This document shows positions 55,514 through 63,149 of a DNA stretch of 64,000 nucleotides, piece after piece. Where the stretch lies: the NCBI RefSeq assembly GCF_900120405.1, contig NZ_LT635492.1:205478-269477 (forward strand), in the 5' to 3' direction. The translations under genes were made by a program, and so were the position numbers. The notes below the pieces were generated by a model that worked only from the letters and a program-made list of their open reading frames with translations, had not been told where the DNA came from and did not search any database. The stretch comes from Urinicoccus massiliensis (GTDB lineage Bacteria; Bacillota; Clostridia; Tissierellales; Peptoniphilaceae). Position 1 is the stretch's first letter, and each line of letters opens with the position of its first letter.

Positions 55514-56470
55514 GTGAAACTATCATATATTGATGAATTTATCAGCTATTTAAAGTCCATCAAGGGACATAGTCCCTTGACCATCAAAGAATATTATTAT
55601 GATATTCAAGGCTTCTATAAATTTATTTATCCCAAACTATATCCTGACTTTGATATGGAAGACTTTACAGCGGACCAGGTAACAAGCCAGGACTTAAATG
55701 CGGTAGATAAGCAAATGGTCTATTCCTACATATCTTATTTAGATATTGTTAAGAAGAATTCCAACAGAACAAAATATCGGAAGATATCCAGCTTAAGGGC
55801 TTTTTATAAATACCTATCTACAGTCATTGATGTTTGCAGTTACAATCCTGCTGAAACCATCGATATGCCCAAGATCGAAAAGTCTCTTCCGGTTTATTTG
55901 ACCCTAGAAGAAGCCAAGAGACTTTTACAGACCATTTTATCCTCTAAACAAAAGGATATCTATAAGTATAGGGACTATGCCATGGTAACCCTCTTTCTAA
56001 ATTGTGGAATGCGGTTGTCGGAATTAACAGCAATTGATCGCAAAGATATCACAGATGATGCTCGACTGAGGGTTGTGGGTAAGGGCAATAAAGAACGTAT
56101 GATTTATTTAAATGAAGCCTGTATGGATGCCGTAAATAGATATTTAAGCTATCGAAATGGGATTCTTTCCGATAATGATGCACTCTTCTTAAGCATGCGA
56201 AGAAATCGGATGAGTCATTCCGCTACACAAAGAACCATTGAAAAGCATTTAAAAAATGCCGGTTTCGATACCGATAAGTATACGGTCCATAAATTGAGGC
56301 ATACAGCTGCTACCTTAATGTACAAGTACGGATCTGGAGACCTAAGAGCCCTACAAGAAGTTTTAGGCCATGAGTCTGTTACTACTACACAAATCTATAC
56401 CCATGTAGATAATGAAGAAATTCGTCAAACAACTTTGGACAATCCCTTGTCTCATGAAAAAGCTGATTAA
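55514..56470 (+). CDS. Tyrosine recombinase (XerC/XerD-like)
   Basis: 318 residues: N-terminal SAM-like DNA-binding domain (about 5-115) and catalytic domain with Arg in GMRLSELTAID (about 187), Lys in GKGNKERMI, HxxR in HKLRHTAAT (about 259-267), His in LGHESVTTTQ and nucleophile Tyr in IYTHV (about 295). All catalytic residues are present. Slightly longer than E. coli XerC/D. A stand-alone chromosomal location near rny/lexA and no other phage genes favour a housekeeping dimer-resolution recombinase over an integrase, but no dif site is visible here. Start is GTG after AGAGGGG. Confidence 0.88.
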   Translation: MKLSYIDEFISYLKSIKGHSPLTIKEYYYDIQGFYKFIYPKLYPDFDMEDFTADQVTSQDLNAVDKQMVYSYISYLDIVKKNSNRTKYRKISSLRAFYKYLSTVIDVCSYNPAETIDMPKIEKSLPVYLTLEEAKRLLQTILSSKQKDIYKYRDYAMVTLFLNCGMRLSELTAIDRKDITDDARLRVVGKGNKERMIYLNEACMDAVNRYLSYRNGILSDNDALFLSMRRNRMSHSATQRTIEKHLKNAGFDTDKYTVHKLRHTAATLMYKYGSGDLRALQEVLGHESVTTTQIYTHVDNEEIRQTTLDNPLSHEKAD

Positions 56471-56542
56471 ATTTTCAATATCTCTTATATAAAGAAAGAG
56501 AGAGGGAGTTAAAAGGCATAAAAATAATAAAAGAAAGCATAC

Positions 56543-56580
56543 AAAAATAGCAACAAAATAATAATTTTGTTGCTATTTTT
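56543..56580. terminator. Terminator downstream of the recombinase gene
   Basis: Perfect 17-bp stem, arms 56543-56559 and 56564-56580 (AAAAATAGCAACAAAAT and its complement), loop AATA, T-run at the 3' end; works in both directions. Confidence 0.85.
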
Positions 56581-57060
56581 ATGTTTCGTTTGGAATAAGA
56601 GAATAGGCTATTTAGCAAGCTTTTAATGATAAAATATAATTTAAATTTTATTTCATCTTATTTTTTATCTAGATTTTAAAGTCTACTGGCATGGTTTTTA
56701 TGAATGAATTCTTTACTTAAACTTTTGAATCATAGTTTTAAGATTTTAAAATAATTTCAGCTGGTATGTCGTGGATATTTTTTATTCTTTGAATCTTTAT
56801 TTTTATTTTGGCTTCATTTATTGATATGCTTCTAGATTAGGACGTCTCTGTTTTTTAATTAACTCAAAGAATTTTTATACTCACCAATTTTTATCTAATA
56901 AATGGACTTAAATAAACATTAAAAGATCCAATACACCTAAATCAGACCACTATAGAGAAATTTACCTACAAATAAAGGCCTAAAATCCACGTTTTCTGAT
57001 TTAAGGCCTTTATTTGTCGAAATTAGGTAGATATATACATATTTAATAGATTTGTATTAA
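56581..57060. other. AT-rich gene-poor gap with a decayed coding-like stretch and a hairpin
   Basis: No intact gene. On the minus strand, 56738-56824 reads as a protein-like run ending KNIHDIPAEIILKS and a stop. Just upstream in another frame lies FFELIKKQRRPNLEAYQ, as if one small gene had been broken by a frameshift. Origin not recognised. At 56963-57029 a hairpin with 20-base arms (56968-56987 and 56998-57017, one mismatch) is built on AAATAAAGGCC, with outer TACCTA/TAGGTA pairing. It is neither T-tailed nor next to a gene. Confidence 0.4.
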
Positions 57061-57070
57061 TAGATAGAAA

Positions 57071-57101
57071 TGAGGCCCTTAAAATCGATTTTGAGGCCTC
57101 A
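57071..57101 (-). terminator. Hairpin after the LysM (yneA-like) gene
   Basis: TGAGGCC at 57071-57077 pairs with GGCCTCA at 57095-57101, and an inner AAAATC/GATTTT extends the stem. On the minus strand it follows the LysM gene stop by 12 bases; T-run is weak. Confidence 0.6.
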
Positions 57102-57113
57102 AATTTATCATTA

Positions 57114-57404
57114 CTATTTATCCGAAGTTAAATCACTAATAAGTTCACTGGGTATTAAAATTTCATCTCCAGGATAAATAGTTTTTGAATCTAGGTTATT
57201 ATAGGTTTTTATTTTATCTAAGGTAACAAGGGTACTTTCATTTTCCATGGAGGAGTTCAGGGCGATGGACCACAAGGTATCTCCGCTGGTCACTGTATAG
57301 GGCACCCAGACTTCGAATTTATTTTCTTGGGCAATTAGGCCTCCAGATAATAAAAATCCCAGTAAAATAACAGCTGCAATACTTTTTATTTTTTTTAGCT
57401 TCAT
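57114..57404 (-). CDS. yneA: LysM protein, YneA-like SOS cell-division inhibitor
   Basis: 96 residues: basic start and hydrophobic segment (about 9-24, signal or membrane anchor), then one LysM domain beginning YTVTSGDTLWSIAL (about 36-49) and ending IYPGDEILIP. In Bacillus, YneA has the same size and layout, stands divergent from lexA, and halts division in the SOS response. The gene here is likewise divergent from lexA and shares a region with several LexA-box-like sequences. The family call rests on layout and context, since LysM alone is not specific. Confidence 0.72.
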   Translation of the reverse strand: MKLKKIKSIAAVILLGFLLSGGLIAQENKFEVWVPYTVTSGDTLWSIALNSSMENESTLVTLDKIKTYNNLDSKTIYPGDEILIPSELISDLTSDK

Positions 57405-57447
57405 TTGAAATCACCTCAAAAAATATTTTTATGTTCTAAACAATATA

Positions 57448-57541
57448 GAACATATATTCAGAATATTTGTTCTATATATAGAATATACGAACACAACTTA
57501 ATTGTCAAGAGAAAAAGAATATTTGTTTGAAATGTTTGTTC
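57448..57541. promoter_or_regulatory. Candidate LexA operators between yneA-like gene and lexA
   Basis: Several 12-base sites resemble the Gram-positive SOS box GAACN4GTTC with one or two changes: GAACATATATTC (57448-57459), GAATATTTGTTC (57461-57472), GAATATTTGTTT (57517-57528) and AAATGTTTGTTC (57530-57541). The first two lie on the yneA side, and the last two overlap the lexA -35 region. The clustering fits autoregulation of lexA and SOS control of the divergent gene. Confidence 0.6.
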
Positions 57542-57555
57542 TTTTTTGATATAAT
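57527..57555 (+). promoter_or_regulatory. lexA promoter
   Basis: TTGAAA (57527-57532) and TATAAT (57550-57555) with a 17-base spacer, about 29 bases before the start. Candidate LexA sites overlap the -35 box and the spacer. Confidence 0.75.
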
Positions 57556-57583
57556 ACAAACATAAAGCTATGAGGTGATAATG

Positions 57584-58201
57584 ATGTATGAAGATTTAAA
57601 GCAGCGAGAGATCGATATTTTATTTTTTATAAAAAAACAAATTGAACAAAATGGTTACCCTCCTACTGTTCGTGAAATTGCAGATGGAGTTAATGTGAAG
57701 AGTACATCTACGGTTCATAGCGCTTTAAGCAGTCTGGAGGAAAAAGACTATATTCGAAGAAATCCTACAAAGCCCAGAGCTATTGAACTTTTAGACCAGG
57801 AAGATGACTTATTAATGTCTAAAAAAAGGACAGTGGATGTCCCTATTTTAGGTCAAGTTACGGCTGGTGCCCCCATACTAGCTGTAGAAAACATAGATGA
57901 TACTATTCCCCTACCTATAGACTATACACAAGATCGGGACTTATTTGTTCTAAAAGTAAGAGGAGAGAGTATGATTAATATTGGGATTATGGATGGAGAC
58001 TATGTCATTATAGAACGTAGAAATTTCGCCAAAAATGGAGATCATGTTCTAGCCTTGTTAGATGATGAAGCGACAATAAAGACATTCTACAAAGAAGATG
58101 GCTGCGTTCGCCTTCAACCTGAGAACGACTTTATGGAGCCTATTTATGCACAAGAAGTAGCTGTTCTAGGCGTTATTGTGGGCCTGTATCGGTGGATGTA
58201 A
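57584..58201 (+). CDS. lexA: SOS repressor LexA
   Basis: Repressor of DNA-damage genes that cleaves itself when RecA filaments form. About 205 residues: N-terminal winged helix (about 1-65, with PPTVREIADGVNVKSTSTVHSAL), cleavage site Ala-Gly in VTAGAP, catalytic Ser in GESMI and Lys in EATIKTF. GTG 57575, ATG 57581 and ATG 57584 are in frame. The GAGGTGA ribosome-binding site best serves the last. It stands alone and ends at a T-tailed hairpin. Confidence 0.96.
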   Translation: MYEDLKQREIDILFFIKKQIEQNGYPPTVREIADGVNVKSTSTVHSALSSLEEKDYIRRNPTKPRAIELLDQEDDLLMSKKRTVDVPILGQVTAGAPILAVENIDDTIPLPIDYTQDRDLFVLKVRGESMINIGIMDGDYVIIERRNFAKNGDHVLALLDDEATIKTFYKEDGCVRLQPENDFMEPIYAQEVAVLGVIVGLYRWM

Positions 58202-58229
58202 TATCACAAGCATTATTTTTAAAAATCAG

Positions 58230-58254
58230 GGTGGAGCTGGACTCCACCTTTTTT
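58230..58254 (+). terminator. lexA terminator
   Basis: GGTGGAG (58230-58236) pairs with CTCCACC (58242-58248), loop of 5, followed by six T. Confidence 0.9.
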
Positions 58255-58295
58255 AAGAGTTTCTTCTAAAATTAATTAATTTTAAATATAGCTTT

Positions 58296-58398
58296 ACATT
58301 TATCTCATTCTTTTATAGTTACTTAGTTTTATTGGGGCAAGTGTATTTTTATTCGAAAAAAATAAATGCCAGGGTTTAGGACAACTCTGGCATTTATT
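58296..58398. mobile_element. Relic resembling the outer end of the ISL3 element
   Basis: This stretch can be aligned along its length to 4681-4799, the transposase-upstream end of the complete ISL3 element. Shared blocks are TTATCTCA, TTTATTG, AAGTG-ATTTTT and AAAAAATAAATG, ending with a palindrome. Bases in the hairpin differ in matched pairs (GTTGG/CCAAC in the element, GCCAG/CTGGC here). The terminal GGTTCT-like end is lost. No transposase remains. Probably a remnant of a related element, kept as a terminator. Confidence 0.5.
58357..58398 (-). terminator. hydA terminator (hairpin within the relic)
   Basis: Arms 58361-58374 and 58385-58398 form a 14-base stem (one G-U pair) around AAATGCCAG. 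On the minus strand it is followed by a T-run (complement of 58354-58362). It lies 38 bases after the hydA stop. Confidence 0.8.
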
Positions 58399-58435
58399 GA
58401 TGTTTTTTACGCTTTGTACTTGTGTAGATGAAGGA

Positions 58436-60169
58436 TTAAATTTTTTCCCTAGGAGTGTAAGTTGTATGCAATAATTCATGTGCTTTGGCTCCATAAACTT
58501 CACCCAAAAAGTCTTTATAAATCTTTTGAATCATTGGGTTTTCATGACTTTTACGGATAGGTTTATTTTTATCGATTTCATACAGCGCTTCTTGGCGTCG
58601 CTTGATAATCTCTGAATTACCATGATGGTAGGGCTGGCCAGCTCCTCCGATACAACCACCTGGACAGGCCATGATTTCGATGGCGTCGTATTTATTTTGG
58701 TCCTCTTCTACTTCTTCTAATAATTTTCGTGCATTACCGAGTCCGTGGGCAATTCCAATGGTAAAGTCTCGATTGCCTAGTTTTATGGTAGCACTACGAA
58801 TTCCTTTAAGTCCCCGTAATTCTTTAAAGTCGACATTTTCCAATTCCTTGCCAGTTAATAATTCGTAGGCTGTACGTACGGCTGCTTCAATAACACCACC
58901 GGTTGTTCCAAATATGGTTCCTGCACCTGTGGATTCACCCATCAGGTTGTCAAATTCAGATTCTTCTAAATTATCAAAATCAATTCCATAATAACGAATC
59001 ATTTGACCTAATTCCCGGGTGCTGATTACGTAGTCTACATCGCGGAAGCCGTCATTGGATAATTCGCTTCTCCTTGCTTCGGCCTTTTTAGCTGTACAGG
59101 GCATGACGGAAACAGTAACGATATTTGCAGGATCAATTCCCGTTTGCTTGGCATAGTAGGTTTTAACCATTGCCCCCATCATAATTTGGGGAGATTTACA
59201 GGATGAAGGAATATCTAATAGATTAGGAAAGTTTGTTTCAATGAATCGAACCCATGCGGGGCAACAACTGGTTAAGATGGGCATTGTTTTGTTGTTAACC
59301 ACTCGATCGACAAGTTCAGAGGCCTCTTCCATAATAGTCAGGTCTGCTGAAAAATCGGTATCAAAAACAGTATCAAAGCCAATGTCTCTCAAGGCGGTAA
59401 CGAGTTTTCCTGTAGTAATGCTTCCGGGGGCCTTATTAAATAATTCCCCTATAGCTACACGGATAGCTGGAGCTATTTGGACTACGACATGTTTATTTTC
59501 ATCTCGGATGGCCTTAAGAACTTCATGGGTTTCATCAACCTCTACAATAGCTCCTGTGGGACAAACAGCAGCACATTGGCCACAAAATGTACAGGAGGAT
59601 TCATTTAATTTCATTTGAAAGGCTGGAGCCACAATGGCATCAAAACCTCTATTTAAAGCAGATAGAGTTCCTACCGTTTGAACTTCATTACACATAGTTT
59701 CACAACGACGGCACATTACGCACTTTTCGGGAGTTCTAAGCAGAGAGGCACTTGACTTGTCAATTCGATGAGTCATTCTTTCTCCAGGATACTCTACCAT
59801 GCGGATACCTAAGCGATTGGCTAATTCCTGCAACTCACATTCTAGGTTTTTAGGGCAGACCAGACAATCTTTAGGATGGTTTGATAGGAGTAATTCCAGA
59901 TTTGTTTTTCGAGCTTCAACAGCACGAGGGGTATTGGTTTTTATAACCATACCCTCAGTAATTTCTTCTGAACATGCGGTACAAAGAGTTTTTCTCCCCT
60001 CCACTTCAACCATGCAAAGACGACAGCTGGAAGGTTTATTTTCATAACAAAAGTTATCCAGCTTCATATGGCATAGGGTAGGAATTTCAATACCTATTTC
60101 TCTAGCAAGGTCCAGAATCGTTGTTTTTGGCTTTACTTCTCTTTCTATACCATTAATATAACATTTCAT
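58436..60169 (-). CDS. hydA: [FeFe]-hydrogenase catalytic subunit (HydA, group A)
   Basis: H2-evolving or bifurcating hydrogenase of 577 residues. N-terminal [2Fe-2S] domain (Cys33, 49, 52, 66), His-ligated [4Fe-4S] site (H98, C102, C105, C111), two [4Fe-4S] clusters (C150-C160 and C193-C203). H-cluster motifs: TSCCPAW at 300-306, MPCTAKK at 356-362 and ACPGGCIGGAGQP at 501-513. A C-terminal small-subunit-like tail follows. Encoded last in an operon with HydC and HydB homologues, so the enzyme is probably an NAD(P)H- and ferredoxin-linked trimeric (electron-bifurcating type) hydrogenase. Needs maturases HydE/F/G, not in this window. Confidence 0.96.
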   Translation of the reverse strand: MKCYINGIEREVKPKTTILDLAREIGIEIPTLCHMKLDNFCYENKPSSCRLCMVEVEGRKTLCTACSEEITEGMVIKTNTPRAVEARKTNLELLLSNHPKDCLVCPKNLECELQELANRLGIRMVEYPGERMTHRIDKSSASLLRTPEKCVMCRRCETMCNEVQTVGTLSALNRGFDAIVAPAFQMKLNESSCTFCGQCAAVCPTGAIVEVDETHEVLKAIRDENKHVVVQIAPAIRVAIGELFNKAPGSITTGKLVTALRDIGFDTVFDTDFSADLTIMEEASELVDRVVNNKTMPILTSCCPAWVRFIETNFPNLLDIPSSCKSPQIMMGAMVKTYYAKQTGIDPANIVTVSVMPCTAKKAEARRSELSNDGFRDVDYVISTRELGQMIRYYGIDFDNLEESEFDNLMGESTGAGTIFGTTGGVIEAAVRTAYELLTGKELENVDFKELRGLKGIRSATIKLGNRDFTIGIAHGLGNARKLLEEVEEDQNKYDAIEIMACPGGCIGGAGQPYHHGNSEIIKRRQEALYEIDKNKPIRKSHENPMIQKIYKDFLGEVYGAKAHELLHTTYTPREKI

Positions 60170-60178
60170 GACAACCTC

Positions 60179-61945
60179 CTAAAGTTTTGATATGGCATTG
60201 ACTGGACAGTTGTGATAGCATGTCCCACAAGCAATGCACTTATCTAGATTAATAGAATGGGGCTTTTTAATTGATCCAGAAATGCAATTTACAGGACAGA
60301 ATCGGGCACATTTTGTACACCCAATACACTTGTCCGGATCAATAATATATCCCTTTTTCACAAGATGGTTGGCATAATTTACATACTCATCTTCAAAAAA
60401 TTCAAGAGTAGATAAGACCGGATTGGGTGCTGTTTGTCCAAGACCACAAGCGGCGGTATCCTTAATGGTTTGAGACAAGACCTTAATTTTTTGGACCAGG
60501 TCTATACTCCCCTTTTGATCCATTAATTTTGTTAACATTTCAAGTAAGCGCTTGGTACCAATTCGGCATGGTGTACACTTACCACAACTTTCATCTTGCG
60601 TGAATTCCAAGTAAAATTTTGCAATTCCTACCATGTCGTTGTCTTCGTCCATTACAATTAGGCCGCCAGACCCCATCATAGCATTGATTTTTTTTAAATT
60701 TTCATAGTCAATGGGGGTGTCGAGGTTTTCTTTTGTAATCATAGCCCCGGAAGGACCACCAATTTGTACAGCTTTTAGTTCTTTGTCATCGGGGATTCCT
60801 CCTCCAATATCATAGACAATTTCCCGGATGGTAATTCCCATGGGGACTTCCACCAGGCCTACATTATTCACATTTCCAGCTAGGGCAAAAACTTTGGTTC
60901 CACTGGAGGATTCAGTGCCAATGGAATTAAACCATTTTGCACCTTTTAAAATAATTTGAGGGATATTGGCATAAGTTTCTACGTTATTAACTGTTGTCGG
61001 GTAGCCTAGGTAACCGGATACACTCGGAAAAGGAGGCTTACGGGTTGGCTCTCCACGCTTTCCTTCAACAGAGTGAATCAAAGCAGTTTCTTCCCCGCAA
61101 ACAAAGGCTCCTGCACCAAGACGAATTTGGATGTCAAAGTCAAAGCCGCTGTTGAAAATATTTTTTCCAATAAAACCATATTTTTCTGCTTGAGAAATAG
61201 CGCGTTTTAGTCGGTTGATAGCTAGAGGATATTCTGCACGAATATAAATTTTGCCGTGGTTGGCTCCTGTAGCATAACCTCCAATAGCCATAGCTTCCAG
61301 AACACTATGGGGGTCCCCTTCTAAGATTGAACGGTCCATAAAGGCACCGGGGTCTCCTTCGTCAGCATTACAGAAGATAAATTTTTCTTTTGATTTGGAT
61401 TTGGCTGTATTTTCCCACTTAATTCCTGTTGGGAAACCTCCACCACCACGGCCTCGAAGACCTGAATCTTTGATGACTTGGACAACTTCTTCTGGAGTCA
61501 TAGATTCTAAAGCTTTTGCCAATGCTTGGTAACCGTCTTGAGCAATATACTCATCGATATTTTCAGGGTCAATGAGTCCACAGTTTTTCAAGACAATCCG
61601 CATTTGTTTTTTGTAGAAATTCATGTCGTCCTGGTCCGGTATATAACCTCCAGCATTGGACTTGTATAGTAACCGCTTAACAGGACGGCCATGCATAATG
61701 TGTTCATCTAAAATTTCTTCTACATCTTCAGGTTGAACTTTTACATAAAAGACATTGTCCGGATAAACTTTTACAATGGGTCCTTGTCCACAAAAACCCA
61801 GACAGCCTGTGCGTTTTGCTTCAACATCGCTGATAAACCGTTTTTTTAGGCCAACTTGAAACTCATCAAGTATTTCAATACTCCGAGCAGATGTACATCC
61901 TGTATCTTGGCAAACTAAAATTTGTTGTCGTATGTTAGAGGTCAT
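60179..61945 (-). CDS. hydB: Hydrogenase subunit HydB (NuoF-like, NADH-binding)
   Basis: About 588 residues. N-terminal thioredoxin-like [2Fe-2S] domain (VCQDTGCTSARS and GCLGFCGQGPIV), NuoF-type FMN/NADH module with GLRGRGGGGFPTGIKWE and FCNADEGDPGAFMDR, SLBB region, [4Fe-4S] motif ESCGKCTPCRIGTKR, and two C-terminal ferredoxin clusters (CIGCTKCARFCPVNC and CIACGTCYHNCPVNA). This is the electron-entry subunit passing electrons between NAD(P)H and HydA. ATG 61945 after AGGTG is chosen; the upstream in-frame GTG (61954) belongs to the ribosome-binding region. Start overlaps the end of the unknown gene. Confidence 0.95.
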   Translation of the reverse strand: MTSNIRQQILVCQDTGCTSARSIEILDEFQVGLKKRFISDVEAKRTGCLGFCGQGPIVKVYPDNVFYVKVQPEDVEEILDEHIMHGRPVKRLLYKSNAGGYIPDQDDMNFYKKQMRIVLKNCGLIDPENIDEYIAQDGYQALAKALESMTPEEVVQVIKDSGLRGRGGGGFPTGIKWENTAKSKSKEKFIFCNADEGDPGAFMDRSILEGDPHSVLEAMAIGGYATGANHGKIYIRAEYPLAINRLKRAISQAEKYGFIGKNIFNSGFDFDIQIRLGAGAFVCGEETALIHSVEGKRGEPTRKPPFPSVSGYLGYPTTVNNVETYANIPQIILKGAKWFNSIGTESSSGTKVFALAGNVNNVGLVEVPMGITIREIVYDIGGGIPDDKELKAVQIGGPSGAMITKENLDTPIDYENLKKINAMMGSGGLIVMDEDNDMVGIAKFYLEFTQDESCGKCTPCRIGTKRLLEMLTKLMDQKGSIDLVQKIKVLSQTIKDTAACGLGQTAPNPVLSTLEFFEDEYVNYANHLVKKGYIIDPDKCIGCTKCARFCPVNCISGSIKKPHSINLDKCIACGTCYHNCPVNAISKL

Positions 61946-62477
61946 TTTTATCACCTACTTGTCTCTGGCTGTCCTTTGCAGAAGTTTTGTTTGAAAGGGT
62001 CTCTGGTTTATCTGCTTTTTTCTTGTTTTCTTTTTGTGAAGGGGATTTTTTTTCATTTTTTGAATCAACAAGGTCATTATCTGTAAGATTGGGGTCTTGT
62101 TTTAAAGCGTTTTTAACAGAGCTGTCTTTGGAGCGCAGAGTATAAATTTCTTGAATTAAATCTCTAATTTTTTTGCTATAGATACTTGTTGAGTCTACAT
62201 CAATGGAAAATTTATAAGTAATATGAAAATTAAAATTTTCTTTTTGCTTAGGATCATCTTCATATAATATTTTTGCTCGATCCCCATTTAAACTATTTAC
62301 ATATTTCCGCAATTCATAGATTGCACGAGATACCTCTGTGTAATCAGCCTTTTCGTTGCCTTTAATGCAGATAGTTACAACTTCATCATTAGCCATATTG
62401 CCAATACTTCTAGGGGCCATCAAATCTTGGTACTTATCCTTAAGCTCAAGTAAATGTTTTCCACTATTAACTTTCAT
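61935..62477 (-). CDS. Uncharacterised protein of the hydrogenase operon
   Basis: About 180 residues; family not recognised. A folded part (about 1-125, with NDEVVTICIKGNEKADYTEV and HITYKFSIDVD) is followed by a hydrophilic, Lys/Asp/Ser-rich tail (about 125-180), probably disordered. It has no cysteine at all, so unlike its neighbours it binds no iron-sulfur cluster through Cys. It overlaps hydC by 11 bases and hydB by 11 bases, so it is coupled to both and is likely a subunit or assembly/regulatory partner. In other clostridial operons this place is often held by ATP-binding anti-sigma-like or [2Fe-2S] proteins; no such motif is visible. Confidence 0.75.
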   Translation of the reverse strand: MKVNSGKHLLELKDKYQDLMAPRSIGNMANDEVVTICIKGNEKADYTEVSRAIYELRKYVNSLNGDRAKILYEDDPKQKENFNFHITYKFSIDVDSTSIYSKKIRDLIQEIYTLRSKDSSVKNALKQDPNLTDNDLVDSKNEKKSPSQKENKKKADKPETLSNKTSAKDSQRQVGDKNDL

Positions 62478-62976
62478 CAGCCTTCTCCTTTTCTCGATAT
62501 TCCACAATAATATCGTCTACCATATCATTGGTAACGTGGCTAAAGATTTTATCATTAATTTTAACAACCGGCCCTAGGCCACAGGCGCCTAGACAGCGGA
62601 TACTGTTTAGAGTAAATAAGCCATCTTCGCTAATTCCCTCTTCATTGACCTTGAGTCTTTCGCTAAAGATATCGTAAAGATTTTGAGATCCCTTAACGAA
62701 GCAAGCAGTACCTCTGCAAACGTCTACAATATACTTAGTTACCTGCTTTTCACTAAAAAAAGAATAAAAGGATACAATTCCGTTGATTTTTACTGCAGGC
62801 ATATCAATTTTTCGAGCAATGTGCAGTTGCAATTCTTTAGGCAGATATTCAAAAACACTTTGGGCATAGTGTAAAATAGTAATGATGTTTAGTTGCTTAT
62901 CTTCAAAAGTGTCAATATAGGCATCTAACATGTCAAGTTTCTTCTTTTCTAAGATGCTCATGTCTAAATCAGACAT
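62467..62976 (-). CDS. hydC: Hydrogenase subunit HydC (NuoE-like, [2Fe-2S])
   Basis: 169 residues: N-terminal helical region with LNIITILHYAQSVFEYLP, then a thioredoxin-like [2Fe-2S] domain with ligands in VCRGTACFVKGS and CLGACGLGPVVKIN. Small electron-transfer subunit working with HydB. ATG 62976 follows GAGGGGTGAT; a TTG three bases earlier is in frame. First gene of the hydC-orf-hydB-hydA operon. Confidence 0.94.
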   Translation of the reverse strand: MSDLDMSILEKKKLDMLDAYIDTFEDKQLNIITILHYAQSVFEYLPKELQLHIARKIDMPAVKINGIVSFYSFFSEKQVTKYIVDVCRGTACFVKGSQNLYDIFSERLKVNEEGISEDGLFTLNSIRCLGACGLGPVVKINDKIFSHVTNDMVDDIIVEYREKEKADES

Positions 62977-63020
62977 CAAATCACCCCTCTCTACTATTAG
63001 GATACACCATAATTATAAAA

Positions 63021-63050
63021 AGTATAGTATATTAAGAATAAAATGCACAA
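63021..63050 (-). promoter_or_regulatory. Possible promoter of the hydrogenase operon
   Basis: On the minus strand TTGTGC (63045-63050) and TATACT (63021-63026), spacer 18 bases, about 44 bases upstream of hydC. A second TATACT overlaps (63026-63031). No clear Rex-type operator seen. Confidence 0.4.
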
Positions 63051-63111
63051 ACTAAGACTATTTTTTTACATATATTTGACAAAATTAAATATAATTGGGC
63101 ATATTAAAAAT

Positions 63112-63149
63112 AAAAGACGAAAAATGGACTAAGAAATCCAGTTTTCGTC
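63112..63149 (-). terminator. Terminator of the methionine-gamma-lyase-family gene
   Basis: Arms 63137-63149 and 63116-63128 match at 12 of 13 positions (GACGAAAACTGGA type). The stop codon lies in the loop, and on the minus strand a T-rich run follows. Confidence 0.8.

Noticed and set aside
55514-56470. Phage integrase marking a prophage
   Set aside because: No phage genes, attachment repeats or tRNA target are next to it.
56963-57101. CRISPR-like repeats
   Set aside because: Two different hairpins, not spaced direct repeats.
59241-59618. Plus-strand open frame inside hydA
   Set aside because: Opposite-strand shadow of a gene with all hydrogenase motifs intact.
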